From an uncultured Myxococcales bacterium (GTDB taxonomy: Bacteria; Myxococcota_A; UBA9042): 64,000 nucleotides of DNA. Positions within the stretch are counted from its first letter, which is position 1. Each line of letters opens with the position of its first letter. The notes beneath the pieces were generated by a model. That model made no database searches. It was given only the letters and a program-made list of their open reading frames with translations, and was not told the origin of the DNA. The position numbers were made by a program, and so were the translations under genes. Shown here one piece after another: positions 27,219 through 36,654 of the stretch. The stretch is from contig CAIMEY010000053.1 of assembly GCA_903840165.1 (NCBI GenBank), forward strand, positions 18,918 to 82,917, read 5' to 3'.

Positions 27219-28064
27219 GTGGAACTTCCATTGATTCCAAGCGAGACGACCGCATCGATCGCGACCGTGGCGGTTGCCCCCGTGCCGATCGCCCTGACTT
27301 TGCTGGCGCTGATCCTGGTGATCGGAGCCCTGTCCGGTGTGGTGCAGTCGGGGCTGGCCCGTAGGTTCAGTTGGTGGGCTATCCCTCTGACAACAGGGTG
27401 GATTGGCGTGCCGGTCCATGAACTCTCGCACGCAGTGGCCTGTCTTCTGCTGCGTCGACCCATTCTGAAGTTCCGGCCGTTGGCGCCCAATTCCCAAACA
27501 GGAACGCTAGGTTTTGTACAGTGGCAACCCGGGGCTGGGCCCTTGGCTTGGCTGTCGACGGTGCTGGTCGGTCTAGCCCCCTTGGCAGGCGGGACACTGG
27601 CCCTATTTGGACTCATGCAACTGCCCGGAGTTTTTGATCATTGCGCCCGACTGCCCCATTGGCGCGCCCTGCCCTGGTCCTGGCAGCAGGACGAGCAGAC
27701 GGCCCTGCCAACCCTGGATCAACTCTTTGCAATGACGCATGTTTACGCCGATCTAACCCGCCGCGCTTGGCAGCAAGGCTGGACGGGACGCCTGGGCATC
27801 GTCGCTTGGTGGTGGTCTTTGGTTAGTGTTGCGGCGCACATGTCGCCCTCTAGCGCCGATTTGCGTGACACTTGGCGGGGTTGGCTGCTTGGTCTACTGC
27901 TCACGGCGGCGGTCTTGCTGGGCTGGCATGCCCTGGACTGGCACGGCCATATCGGCGTTCTTAATGGCATTTTTCAGGTGATGGTCCAGCTGATTCCGGG
28001 GCTGCTCGTCGGCGGGACGACGCTAATGGCCTTGGTCCTGATCTTGCTTCCCCTGCGCCGCTGA
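27219..28064 (+). CDS. Integral membrane protein with HExxH motif
   Basis: 281 residues from a GTG start. Six or so hydrophobic segments are visible, at about residues 20-45, 55-72, 100-130, 185-205, 215-240 and 250-280. HELSHAVACLLLRR near residue 68 is an HExxH zinc-ligand motif inside or next to a membrane helix, as in M50 (site-2) and related membrane proteases. The expected second motif with a ligand Asp (LDG or NxxPxxxLDG) is not obvious, so it may be a non-peptidase relative. The start is uncertain because no strong ribosome binding site precedes it. Its last 42 nt overlap the convergent queG gene. Confidence 0.7.
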   Translation: MELPLIPSETTASIATVAVAPVPIALTLLALILVIGALSGVVQSGLARRFSWWAIPLTTGWIGVPVHELSHAVACLLLRRPILKFRPLAPNSQTGTLGFVQWQPGAGPLAWLSTVLVGLAPLAGGTLALFGLMQLPGVFDHCARLPHWRALPWSWQQDEQTALPTLDQLFAMTHVYADLTRRAWQQGWTGRLGIVAWWWSLVSVAAHMSPSSADLRDTWRGWLLGLLLTAAVLLGWHALDWHGHIGVLNGIFQVMVQLIPGLLVGGTTLMALVLILLPLRR

Positions 28065-29210
28065 AGCCCGGGCCCGCTGGTCACCGATGGCCTCTGCCGT
28101 CGCTCGCAAGCCGTCGATTCCCCTGCGCTTGAGCGGACTTTGCTGCCAGCCATCCCCGGGTCCCTCATCCGGCCAAGCAACAACGTCCTGGCGCAGCGGC
28201 GCGACCAACTCGGGGCGCGGCGCAAACGCAACATCGCCCGACGGCAGGGAAAACCGATTCCACGGACAGACGTCCTGACACACGTCGCAGCCAAACAAGT
28301 GCTCGCCCAGCAGCGCAGCCTGATCAGCCGTCTGGGCGCCGTTGATCTCTATGGTCGCATGGGAAATACACAATCGCGCATCCACCACGCCCGGCGCCAC
28401 CAGGGCACCAGTGGGACAAGCCTGCAAACACGCTTGACACGTCCCGCAATGGTCCACCATGGGCGGGTCGGCATCGAGGTCCAGGGTGGTCATAATCGTC
28501 GCCAAAAAGAAGAAAGAACCATGACTTGGATGAATCAGCAGGCTGTTCTTCCCCTGCCAGCCCAGGCCCGCGCGCTGGGCCCAGGCCCTCTCCAGCACGG
28601 GACCGTGATCCACCGACCAGCGGAAGTCGTCGATAGCGCGAAAGGGCCGCAACGGCGCTTGGGGATGGCGAAAATCGTCGCCCAGCTCGGCTTTCATGGT
28701 GCTGCGGACGGCCTCGGTCACGGCCTTGAGCCGCCGTTCTGCCACCACGTGGTAGTCCGTACCCCAGGCGTAACGGGAAATCCAAACGCGATCTTCCCCT
28801 TGCAAATCAATGTCATGGGTGTGTGGTTGTGCACTATCGTAGTCCAGGGCCAGGCAAATGACGCTGCGCGCAAACGGCACGACAAGCCCGGGGTCGCAGC
28901 GCCGCGCCGGATCTTGGGCCATCCAAGCCATATCTCCATGTTTTCCTGAACTTAGCCAATGCTTCAGCGCCTGCAACTCTTGGGGCAACGCCATAGCGCG
29001 AGCAATGCCGACGCGCGAAAATCCTGCATCCAGGCATAGTTGCTTGATCTGCTGCGTTCGTCGCGACCGCGTCTGCTCCGGCGTTTCGCCCCAGGTCGGC
29101 AGGGCCTTCTGCCGCCGCTGACGTCGTCGCTCGCTGCGGCTCAGTTGGCGCAGACAGTCGGGGTCGACGTCGTCTTCGCTTTGACTATCAGCAAGTTCTT
29201 CAGGTCCCAT
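28023..29210 (-). CDS. queG: Epoxyqueuosine reductase
   Basis: 395 residues from the ATG at 29210 (a TTG at 29225 is also in frame). It reduces epoxyqueuosine to queuosine in the wobble position of tRNAs, using cobalamin and two [4Fe-4S] clusters. Visible are CGTCQACLQACPTGAL and CDVCQDVCPWNRF, the two ferredoxin-like clusters, and the family block RAGLGWQGKNSLLI. The N-terminal 50 residues are an extra basic, Arg/Gln-rich extension (SRSERRRQRRQKALP) compared with typical QueG of about 350-380. It is convergent with and overlaps the membrane protein gene. Confidence 0.95.
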   Translation of the reverse strand: MGPEELADSQSEDDVDPDCLRQLSRSERRRQRRQKALPTWGETPEQTRSRRTQQIKQLCLDAGFSRVGIARAMALPQELQALKHWLSSGKHGDMAWMAQDPARRCDPGLVVPFARSVICLALDYDSAQPHTHDIDLQGEDRVWISRYAWGTDYHVVAERRLKAVTEAVRSTMKAELGDDFRHPQAPLRPFRAIDDFRWSVDHGPVLERAWAQRAGLGWQGKNSLLIHPSHGSFFFLATIMTTLDLDADPPMVDHCGTCQACLQACPTGALVAPGVVDARLCISHATIEINGAQTADQAALLGEHLFGCDVCQDVCPWNRFSLPSGDVAFAPRPELVAPLRQDVVAWPDEGPGDGWQQSPLKRRGIDGLRATAEAIGDQRARASAAQGKQDQDQGH

Positions 29211-29252
29211 GTTGGTCCCCGTCAAGCCGGTGGCACGTAGGGGATCCCGAGA

Positions 29253-30830
29253 CTAATGCCCGTAGCGCTCGACAAATGAAGCGTAATCACCTTGATAATC
29301 AAGGATTTCACCATCACGAATCCGCCAAATGCGGTTGCACGATTCGGCCAGCACGCTACGGTCGTGGGTGGCCACGATGAACGTACCGCGGTATTCCGCC
29401 AGGCCTTCCGCCAGAGCGCTGCAGCCTTCGAGGTCCAAGTGATTGGTCGGTTCGTCGAGCAACAGAAGATTGTGCTTTAGAAGCATGAGCCTGCAGAACA
29501 GCATCCGCACGCGCTCGCCGCCCGATAGGGTTCCTGTCGCCTTGAGCCCATCGTCGCCGCGAAACAGCATCCGCCCGAGCAGGCCGCGAATTTCCTCAAG
29601 GTCTGCCTGTGGTTTCCAATCGTGCAGCCAGCGATCGATGGTCTTGCCCGCCTCGACCGTGCCCTCGTGCTCTTGGGGCATGAAGCCGGGACCGACCTCG
29701 TGGCCAAGCTGAACCGTGCCGGTAGTCGGCGCGAGGTCATTCATCAACATGCGCAAAAGCGTTGTCTTTCCAGCGCCATCCTTGCCAATCAAGCCGATGC
29801 GGTCGCCGCGCTGGACATGGGCGCGGAACGGCTGCCACACCGTGCCGTCACCATAGTCCTTGGACAATTCTTCGATTTCCAGGACATGCTTGCCACTCTC
29901 GCGACCGACGTCAAAGCGAATGAAGGGACGAGCGATATTTGAGCGTTTAATTTCAGAGGGTTGTAACTTCTCAACCAGCTTCTTGCGCGACTGCACCTGA
30001 CTGGCGCGGGTACCCGCTGAGAAACGGGCGATAAAGTCCTTCAGATCGGTAATCTTCTTCTCTCGTGCGGAGTTCTGCTGCGATTGGCGCTCGCGCATCG
30101 CCGCCTTGGTCCGCACCATGTCGTCATAGTTGCCCGGATAGGTAATAATCGTTTCAAAATCAATATCTGCGATATGCGTGCAGACGTCGTTGAGGAACTG
30201 GCGGTCGTGGGAAATCACCACCAAGACGCCGGCATAACGAAGAAGAAATTCCTCAAGCCATTCAATGGTTTCCAAGTCCAAGTGGTTGGTCGGTTCGTCC
30301 AGGAGCAGGCAGTCCGGACTGCCAAAGAGCGACTGCGCCAGCAACACCCGCAGCTTGTGACCGCCGGAAAGTTCAGCCATATTCGCTTCGAACAGGTCGG
30401 CGGGAATGCCTAGGCCCTGCAGAAGCTCCTCCGCCTCGCTCTCAGCAACATAGCCATTTTCCTCAGCAATGACGCCTTCCAGGTCAGCTAGGCGCATCCC
30501 CGCCTCGTCGCTGTCGTCGCCGCTTTCGTAAATCGACTTTTGCTCAGACAGGGCGGCCCACAGGGGCGCATTGCCCATGATTACCGTGTCACGCACGGGG
30601 AACTCATTGTAAATGCTGTGATCTTGCCGCAGGTTCGCCGTCTTGCGTGGCCTTGAAACAGTTCCGTTGTCCGGATCCAGTAATCCCGCGAGAATCTTCA
30701 TGAATGTAGACTTGCCGGCACCATTGGGCCCAGAGAGACCATAGCGGTTTCCCGGCGCAAAAGACGTCGTAATATCAATGAAAAGCTTGCGACCAGAATA
30801 GGTCTTGGAGACGTCAGCAACGGTCAGCAT
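29253..30830 (-). CDS. ABC-F family ATPase, YbiT-like
   Basis: 525 residues from the ATG at 30830; the in-frame reading up to 31001 only translates the repeat DNA. Two nucleotide-binding domains in tandem, no membrane segment. Walker A: GPNGAGKS near residue 37 and GKDGAGKT near 350. Signatures: LSGGHKLRVLLAQ and LSGGERVRMLF. Both Walker B are LLLDEPTNHLDLE. An interdomain linker with charged helices spans about 240-310. ABC-F proteins bind ribosomes and affect translation; some give antibiotic resistance. Its leader carries two copies of the TTGCTATACA element within a 72-bp direct duplication. Confidence 0.93.
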   Translation of the reverse strand: MLTVADVSKTYSGRKLFIDITTSFAPGNRYGLSGPNGAGKSTFMKILAGLLDPDNGTVSRPRKTANLRQDHSIYNEFPVRDTVIMGNAPLWAALSEQKSIYESGDDSDEAGMRLADLEGVIAEENGYVAESEAEELLQGLGIPADLFEANMAELSGGHKLRVLLAQSLFGSPDCLLLDEPTNHLDLETIEWLEEFLLRYAGVLVVISHDRQFLNDVCTHIADIDFETIITYPGNYDDMVRTKAAMRERQSQQNSAREKKITDLKDFIARFSAGTRASQVQSRKKLVEKLQPSEIKRSNIARPFIRFDVGRESGKHVLEIEELSKDYGDGTVWQPFRAHVQRGDRIGLIGKDGAGKTTLLRMLMNDLAPTTGTVQLGHEVGPGFMPQEHEGTVEAGKTIDRWLHDWKPQADLEEIRGLLGRMLFRGDDGLKATGTLSGGERVRMLFCRLMLLKHNLLLLDEPTNHLDLEGCSALAEGLAEYRGTFIVATHDRSVLAESCNRIWRIRDGEILDYQGDYASFVERYGH

Positions 30831-30939
30831 GGTCGGGTCCTGGCGCGCACGGGTAGGGCGTGGCGGCGGCGCGGTGTACGCCAATTTCGGGGCAAAAGCA
30901 AGGGTGGGCGCGGAAAAAGTTCGGTTCTGGGTGGGCAAA

Positions 30940-31011
30940 AGGCTTGTATAGCAACCCCTAAACTTACTGTTCAGCAAGCACTTTTTCCGAAATACAGCCA
31001 AGCTTGGTCTT
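30940..31011 (-). repeat. 72-bp direct repeat, unit 1, containing TTGCTATACA element copy 2
   Basis: It differs from unit 2 at a single position. The core element (30945-30954) is at the end nearest the ABC-F gene, 115 nt from its start, and points toward it on the minus strand. Confidence 0.95.
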
Positions 31012-31086
31012 TAGGGCCCGCCCTGCCCAGCCGCGGCACCCGGCAGACCGACCCAAGGACTCAGGCACAGCAACGGCAGAGCCAAG

Positions 31087-31158
31087 AGGCTTGTATAGCA
31101 ACCCCTAAACCTACTGTTCAGCAAGCACTTTTTCCGAAATACAGCCAAGCTTGGTCTT
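31087..31158 (-). repeat. 72-bp direct repeat, unit 2, containing TTGCTATACA element copy 3
   Basis: It lies 147 bp from unit 1, in the same orientation. The core is at 31092-31101. The similarity fades beyond the 72 bp into a shared GC-rich GGCCCGCCC tail. Confidence 0.95.
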
Positions 31159-31219
31159 CGAGGCCCGCCCAGCCCACCCCTCGCAGTTTTGGGGCTGCCT
31201 CGCGGTGCCGACCGGTCAG

Positions 31220-33034
31220 CTAGTAGCTCGACAGCTTGTAGCCACCCTTGGCAACGGCATCGGCGGCGATGGCCCTACGCAGGACTAGCAGGTTGGCCGG
31301 CAAGTGCGCACCGAGTCGGTCAATCTTGGCCAGCCACGGCTGCAAGACATCGCCTTCATAGCAACTTTCGACCAATCGCCGCGCCGCCACAGTGCCCCGG
31401 TCCAGCGCTTCGCAGGCAGCTACGGTCACGCAAGCACTGACAATGGCTTCGCTTGATGCACCATTGGCCGCCACGCGCTTGATCACCCGGGCCACGCCGG
31501 AATCGATGGCATAGACGTCGATGATCAAGTTGGCCAAGCCAACCATGGTTTCCTGTTCACCTTCCAGCGCCACACCGTGCCGGGCCGACAGGGCTTGGGC
31601 CACCGTCAGTGTGAGCCACTTGAGCCGTTGCAGTGCAAACTCAGCCAGTTGCGTACCTTCCGCGCCCGCCGGAGCAGGGGCAAAGTCGTCCGTCGCCAAC
31701 CGCTGCTCGAGCTGGCCAATGGCCCCGTACAGGTTGAGCCGCTTGTGCATGCCGCGCTTGAAGAGGGTCCCAGGAATCAACAACCGATTGATTTCATTGG
31801 TTCCTTCGAAGATACGGTTGACACGCGCGTCGCGCACGAACTTCTCAATCTTGTAATCCTCGACAAAGCCGTAGCCGCCGTGCCACTGCAGACAGCGGTC
31901 AGCGATGCGGTCCAGGGCTTCGGAACAAAACACTTTGGCAATGCTGGCTTCAATGGCGTATTCCTCAATCGCCGCCATCTGCTGATCCACGTAGTCGGGG
32001 GCCGAATCATTTAGGCTATGCAGCCGCGCGTCGATGTTACCTGCGATCCGGTAAGACAGCGATTCTCCAAGAAAAATCTGGATAATCGAATCAGCCAGCA
32101 TGTCCCGTGTCGCGCCAAAATCGAGCACGCGCGTATGAAACTGCTTGCGGTCCGCCGCATATTGCATGGACTCGGCCAGGGACCTCTTGGCCGCGGCCAG
32201 CACGCCAATGGCCAACTTGTACCGACCTAAGTTTAGGGTATTAAAGGCAATTTTATGCCCCTTGCCCACTTCACCGAGCACGTTCTCCACCGGCACCGGC
32301 GCATCATTGAAGATGAGCTGGCAGGTGGAAGACCCGCGCAGGCCGAGCTTGTGCTCCTCCTGACCGATGGTAAATCCAGGCGTATCGCGTTCAACGATGA
32401 AAGCTGTGAACTTATCTCCGTCTACCTTGGCAAACACCACACCGACATCCATCCAAGCCGCGTTGGTGATCCACTGCTTGGTTCCATTGAGAATATAATG
32501 GGTTCCAGCGTCGTTGAGCTTGGCAACCGTGCGCGCCGCCAAAGCGTCCGAGCCCGAACCCGGCTCCGACAAGGCGTAGCACGAAACCATTTTTCCATCA
32601 GCAATCTTAGTGACATACTTCTTCTTTTGCGCGTCGGTGCCAAAGTACAGAATCGGCGCCAGACCAATGCCGGAGTGAGCGCCCCAGGTCACGCAAAAAT
32701 CGCCTGAAGTTCCCAGCTTATCGGTGATCAGCAGGGCCGTTGTCTTGTCGGCACCAATGCCGCCGAACTTCTCGGGCACTTCCACCTGGCCAAAACCCAA
32801 ATCGCAAGCTTTTTTAAGGATTTGCACCATCTCTTTGGCCGCCTTGCCCTCCTTGGACTCCAGGCGCCGCTCCTTGGGCCAAACCTCCTTTTGCATGAAC
32901 CGGTCGGCCTCAGCCGCCATCGCGCGCTGCTCTTCGCCAAAATCTTCAACCGTAAAAATGGGGGTACTTCCAGCGGGTTCCAGCAGAAAACTGCCACCTG
33001 GGACCGCCACCGTCGTTTGCGGGGATTGCGCCAT
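31220..33034 (-). CDS. Acyl-CoA dehydrogenase, long-chain (VLCAD/ACAD9-like)
   Basis: 604 residues from the ATG at 33034; the longer frame to 33250 has no support. FAD-dependent alpha,beta-dehydrogenation of acyl-CoA, the first step of beta-oxidation. Family blocks: CYALSEPGSGSDA near residue 150, GTKQWITNA, and RVNRIFEGTNEINRLL near residue 425, where the Glu is the expected catalytic base position of long-chain enzymes. The extra C-terminal domain of about 150 residues distinguishes it from the 380-residue short-chain enzymes and matches VLCAD and bacterial FadE of the 590-600 residue type. GGAG precedes the start. It is probably monocistronic. Confidence 0.92.
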   Translation of the reverse strand: MAQSPQTTVAVPGGSFLLEPAGSTPIFTVEDFGEEQRAMAAEADRFMQKEVWPKERRLESKEGKAAKEMVQILKKACDLGFGQVEVPEKFGGIGADKTTALLITDKLGTSGDFCVTWGAHSGIGLAPILYFGTDAQKKKYVTKIADGKMVSCYALSEPGSGSDALAARTVAKLNDAGTHYILNGTKQWITNAAWMDVGVVFAKVDGDKFTAFIVERDTPGFTIGQEEHKLGLRGSSTCQLIFNDAPVPVENVLGEVGKGHKIAFNTLNLGRYKLAIGVLAAAKRSLAESMQYAADRKQFHTRVLDFGATRDMLADSIIQIFLGESLSYRIAGNIDARLHSLNDSAPDYVDQQMAAIEEYAIEASIAKVFCSEALDRIADRCLQWHGGYGFVEDYKIEKFVRDARVNRIFEGTNEINRLLIPGTLFKRGMHKRLNLYGAIGQLEQRLATDDFAPAPAGAEGTQLAEFALQRLKWLTLTVAQALSARHGVALEGEQETMVGLANLIIDVYAIDSGVARVIKRVAANGASSEAIVSACVTVAACEALDRGTVAARRLVESCYEGDVLQPWLAKIDRLGAHLPANLLVLRRAIAADAVAKGGYKLSSY

Positions 33035-33385
33035 GATCGGGCTCCATTTGCAGGTTCGCCGCAGAAAAAATGCGGCAGATTGCAGGGTTGGACGCACGGA
33101 AAGGGGACCTATTCGCGGCCGTGCGCTATGCTGCCGCGCGGCGACCAACAGGTGCGCATCGGCGACGGCTGCGGTAGGGTACTCACCCACGCACCGAGGC
33201 GCAATGGCACCCGGCCGCTGGAGGCGTTTGTGCTGCCAATACCAAGCCATCCTGCGCCGCCGGTCCAGCGCCCCAAGCCGTCGCGGTTAGCAGCCCCCCT
33301 ACGTGTGGTGTCCAGACCCGCGACTCGTCCGGTCCTGGCACGACAATCCCATTGCTATACAAGCGCTTGGACAACCACGCGTCGG
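33035..33385. other. Divergent gap of 351 bp
   Basis: It is shared by the leaders of the acyl-CoA dehydrogenase and gamma-glutamyltransferase genes. It holds a small hairpin GCCGCA/TGCGGC (33058-33076) and one TTGCTATACA element near the right end; otherwise nothing is seen. The plus frame is open through it, but only because the region is GC-rich. Confidence 0.5.
33352..33361 (+). repeat. TTGCTATACA element, copy 4
   Basis: It lies only 25 nt before the GTG start of the gamma-glutamyltransferase gene and faces it. If it acts as a -10 element the leader would be very short. The AT-rich upstream part seen in other copies is missing here. Confidence 0.8.
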
Positions 33386-35188
33386 GTGTCCGTTTCCCTG
33401 GCGGGCCTGTCGCTCCTGCTGACGGCGTGTGCCGGCCCTGTGCGCGAGTCCGATCGCCTAAAGGCCGCCAGTCCCCACCAACCGCCCTTTCTTGCAGCCG
33501 ATTTTGCCTTGCCTCAAGTCGCCACGGCCTCTGGCTGGGACCCCCAAGCAGGGGCAACGTCTGCCCCGCACTTTGCCGTCGCCACCGCCCATCCCTTGGC
33601 CACCCGGGCCGCTGTGCGGGCTCTGCAACAAGGCGGAACTGCAGCGGATGCCCTGGTCGCAGCTTCCTTTGCCCTCACCGTCGTACGTCCCCAATCCACC
33701 GGGATCGGCGGCGGTGGCTTTGCTGTGGTTGTACCCCAAGGGTCTAAGCCTGCCCAAGTATTTGATTTTCGCGAGACAGCCCCGGCTGCCACCCAGAGGC
33801 AGTCCTACCTCGATGCCGCCGGCCATGCCGTAGCCGAGCGCAGCCGTTGGGGCGGTTTAGCTGTTGCCGTACCTGGTTACGTCGCCGGCCTCTGGGCCAT
33901 CCACCGCGCGTATGGTCGCCTGCCCTGGCGCGAACTGGTAGAGCCCAGCGCTGCGTTGGCCGAGCGTGGCTTCGAAGTGGACATCCAACTCAGCCTGTCC
34001 ATTGGCGAAACGCTTCCGCACCTCGACGCCAATGCCAGGGCCGTCTTTGCGCCTCAGGGACCACCGCTGCAGCCTGGGCAAATCCTGCGCTGGCCGCGGC
34101 TGGCTCGTACGCTGCATCAACTGGCCCAAGGCGGCGCAGCTGTGTTTTATCATGGCGCAATTGCAGATGATTTAACTGAGTCGGTGCAAAAGGCCGGAGG
34201 GACGCTGACGGCAGCCGATCTCGCCCAATACGTTGTTCGTCAAGGGGAACCGCTGCAGGGCCAGGTGGGGAACCTGCAGGCCTGGACCATGCCGCAGCCA
34301 TCGGCCGGAGGCGCGCAGATTCTGGCGATGGCGCAGTGGCTTGGGCAACTCCAAGCCATCAAACCCTTTCCCACCGATCTTGCTGCCGCCCGCCACTGGC
34401 TCGTTGAGCTCATGCGCCGCAGTTTTGTGCTGCGTCTGGCCTTCACCAGTGATAGCCAACCACCGCCAATAGCACTGGATTTCGCCTTTCCGCCCGCTGC
34501 CCGCGCCCGGCTGCTGCAGGGCTTCGATCTTGAGCGTGCCACGCCGACCGAAGCACTGCCCAAACTCGATGGTGCCCTGCACGTTTCTCAGCTCGAAAAG
34601 GGAGAAAACACCAGTCATGTCAGCATTATTGACAGCAGCGGCTTGGCCATTGCCAGCACCCACACCATCAACCTGATGCTCGGCTCGGGGGTCATGGGCG
34701 CACGCAGCGGCATTCTGCTCAACGACGAGATGGACGATTTCAGCATGACCACCCAAGATTCCAACGCCTTTGGCCTGCACGGCAGCCCCGCCAACTTGGT
34801 AGAGCCGGGCAAGAGGCCCGTGTCGTCGATGTCCCCAATCATATTGACCAAAGCCGGGCAACCCGTGCTAGTTACCGGTACGCCGGGGGGCACACATATT
34901 CCCACGACCGTCATGCAAATCCTGGCTTGGCGGCTGTGGGGTGGCCTCAGCCTTGCCCAGGCGGTCGCCCAACCCCGCGTACATCATCAAGCTTTTCCCG
35001 ATGTCGTCGAGGTCGAGCCAGCCGCCGGCCCATGGGTGGCCGACCTGGCCAAACGCGGACATCAGGTCACAATCGGCCTTCGCCCTTGGTGCGACTCGCA
35101 ATCCGTTGAAGTCGATAGAAGTTCTGGTCCATCGCGGCTGACTGCCGTCAGCGATCCTCGCGGGATCGGAGGAGCTTTCGCGCAATGA
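33386..35188 (+). CDS. ggt: Gamma-glutamyltransferase, lipoprotein form
   Basis: 600 residues from a GTG at 33386. The signal SLAGLSLLLTAC puts a lipidated Cys at about residue 15, so the enzyme is membrane-anchored in the periplasm or on the surface. It hydrolyses or transfers the gamma-glutamyl group of glutathione and similar peptides. The proenzyme is cleaved before the Thr of the block ENTSHVSIID (about residue 410), which becomes the N-terminal nucleophile. GTAADALVAA, the GIGGGGF block and the C-terminal PVSSMSPII and GTPGGTHIPTT blocks are typical. The stop overlaps the next start (ATGA), so it is translationally coupled to the radical SAM gene. Confidence 0.93.
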   Translation: MSVSLAGLSLLLTACAGPVRESDRLKAASPHQPPFLAADFALPQVATASGWDPQAGATSAPHFAVATAHPLATRAAVRALQQGGTAADALVAASFALTVVRPQSTGIGGGGFAVVVPQGSKPAQVFDFRETAPAATQRQSYLDAAGHAVAERSRWGGLAVAVPGYVAGLWAIHRAYGRLPWRELVEPSAALAERGFEVDIQLSLSIGETLPHLDANARAVFAPQGPPLQPGQILRWPRLARTLHQLAQGGAAVFYHGAIADDLTESVQKAGGTLTAADLAQYVVRQGEPLQGQVGNLQAWTMPQPSAGGAQILAMAQWLGQLQAIKPFPTDLAAARHWLVELMRRSFVLRLAFTSDSQPPPIALDFAFPPAARARLLQGFDLERATPTEALPKLDGALHVSQLEKGENTSHVSIIDSSGLAIASTHTINLMLGSGVMGARSGILLNDEMDDFSMTTQDSNAFGLHGSPANLVEPGKRPVSSMSPIILTKAGQPVLVTGTPGGTHIPTTVMQILAWRLWGGLSLAQAVAQPRVHHQAFPDVVEVEPAAGPWVADLAKRGHQVTIGLRPWCDSQSVEVDRSSGPSRLTAVSDPRGIGGAFAQ

Positions 35189-36654
35189 CATCCCCTATCA
35201 CCCAGATAATACCGGAGATTGGTAGCCGATTCATTGACAATTGGTTTGTGAAGTCTGCATCAAACCATGAATCTGTCTTGCGAATCACCTTGGAACGGTC
35301 CGATGGTGACCAAGTCGTCTGGCGCCTGCAACGCGCTGAAACGCCCGGCCCAAGAAGTCCGTTTGACACTAGCGGTTGGCAAATTGCCTATGAAAACACC
35401 AGTGTTGCCTATGACCAACTGATTCCATGCGGTCAGGCGTGGATGAATCTTGTGCAATTGCACGGTTCTACCCTGTCTTCTGCGTGGACGACGACAACAA
35501 ATGACACTTGGCAGACCCGAATTCAAGCCGAACTGCTGGACCAACCGCAGCGCAGCGTACGCCTAGGCGATCTGCTTAGGCCAGAGGAACTGCCTAAATT
35601 TGCGTGTACTTTGCCTTGGACACGCTTGGAGGCCAGCCAGGGCGGCTTCATCGGTCCCTGCTGTCTGGAGTATCAGCGCGGACGCTGGCCCAATGACGAC
35701 TCACCGGCGGCGCTGTGGAACGGCCCAGCATTGCAGGCTTTTCGCCGGACTCTGGCCAATCACCAGGCGCCCATGGCCACCTGCCGCCCAACCTGCCCGG
35801 TGCTGCTTGCCGGCAATGAACGCGCGGAAAATGTGCGTATTTACGGAGGAAGTGCCGCGTCCCTGCAGGCCCAAGTGCGAAGCATCGAATCGCTGTTGCG
35901 TGGCGACAGCATCGTCTCTGGCTGGCCGAGTCAAGTCTGCCTAACCGTGACATCCTATTGTAATTACGACTGTTTGATGTGCCCCCATGGCGAAGAGGGA
36001 CGCATCGACGACCAGTTGACCCCCTCCTTTTACGCCGGACTGACGCAAATGCTTGAAGGTGTTTGCATTCTCGAGCTCAACGGCGGCGAACCCCTGGCGT
36101 CGCCCTACCTGCGAGGTTTTCTCGAAGAAATTGATAGCAATCAATACAGCCATTTACGCATTAATCTGATTACCAATGGATCTTATTTATCAGAGAAACA
36201 GCTTGAACGGTTTGAAAAAGTTCCCTGGGGAAACTTGACATTTTCCCTCAATGCCGCAACCGCTGCGACGTACAAGCTGGTCAACCGAGGCCTCGAATTC
36301 TCTAGGATTCAGGCGCATCTAGAGGCCGTCCACGCAGTACGACGCCAAGTGGCTCACCGCGCCAACGTCACGTACAGCATGGTGCTCTTGCTCGCCAACT
36401 TCCATGAAATTGAAGCTTTTTTTGACCTCGCGCAGCGTGATGGTGCCGACGTCCGTTACCTGCTGCCCTTTCGCGACCGTCACGGCAGCAGCCTGATGAC
36501 CCAGCGCGTGGCCATGGAGACCGCCCAGCTTGCGTTGGAGCGCGTGGCCGATAGGCTGGAACGCCAGAACCGAATGCGGCAAAGCCGCGATGTGCGGGCC
36601 AATGCGCAGATTCTTGCCCAGCGAATTCAAGCCGGTGTATTTCAAGCGCTCTAG
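35185..36654 (+). CDS. Radical SAM enzyme with an N-terminal Cys-rich (SPASM-like) region
   Basis: 489 residues. The radical SAM core begins near residue 250 with the cluster motif CNYDCLMC (CxxxCxxC), then the GGE block LNGGEPL, where SAM is held, and continues to about 430. Ahead of it, residues of about 130-215 carry FACTLPWTRL, GPCCLEY and CRPTCP, spaced as in the SPASM or twitch domains that bind auxiliary Fe-S clusters, but such domains normally follow the core. The first 120 residues match nothing I know. The family modifies peptides, RNA or cofactors; the substrate here is unknown. It is coupled to ggt upstream and overlaps the Rieske-like lipoprotein gene downstream by 20 nt. Confidence 0.88.
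   Translation: MTSPITQIIPEIGSRFIDNWFVKSASNHESVLRITLERSDGDQVVWRLQRAETPGPRSPFDTSGWQIAYENTSVAYDQLIPCGQAWMNLVQLHGSTLSSAWTTTTNDTWQTRIQAELLDQPQRSVRLGDLLRPEELPKFACTLPWTRLEASQGGFIGPCCLEYQRGRWPNDDSPAALWNGPALQAFRRTLANHQAPMATCRPTCPVLLAGNERAENVRIYGGSAASLQAQVRSIESLLRGDSIVSGWPSQVCLTVTSYCNYDCLMCPHGEEGRIDDQLTPSFYAGLTQMLEGVCILELNGGEPLASPYLRGFLEEIDSNQYSHLRINLITNGSYLSEKQLERFEKVPWGNLTFSLNAATAATYKLVNRGLEFSRIQAHLEAVHAVRRQVAHRANVTYSMVLLLANFHEIEAFFDLAQRDGADVRYLLPFRDRHGSSLMTQRVAMETAQLALERVADRLERQNRMRQSRDVRANAQILAQRIQAGVFQAL

Noticed and set aside
32822..33385. An N-terminal extension of the gamma-glutamyltransferase frame by 188 codons.
   Set aside because: It overlaps the divergent acyl-CoA dehydrogenase gene, and the lipoprotein signal begins at 33386.
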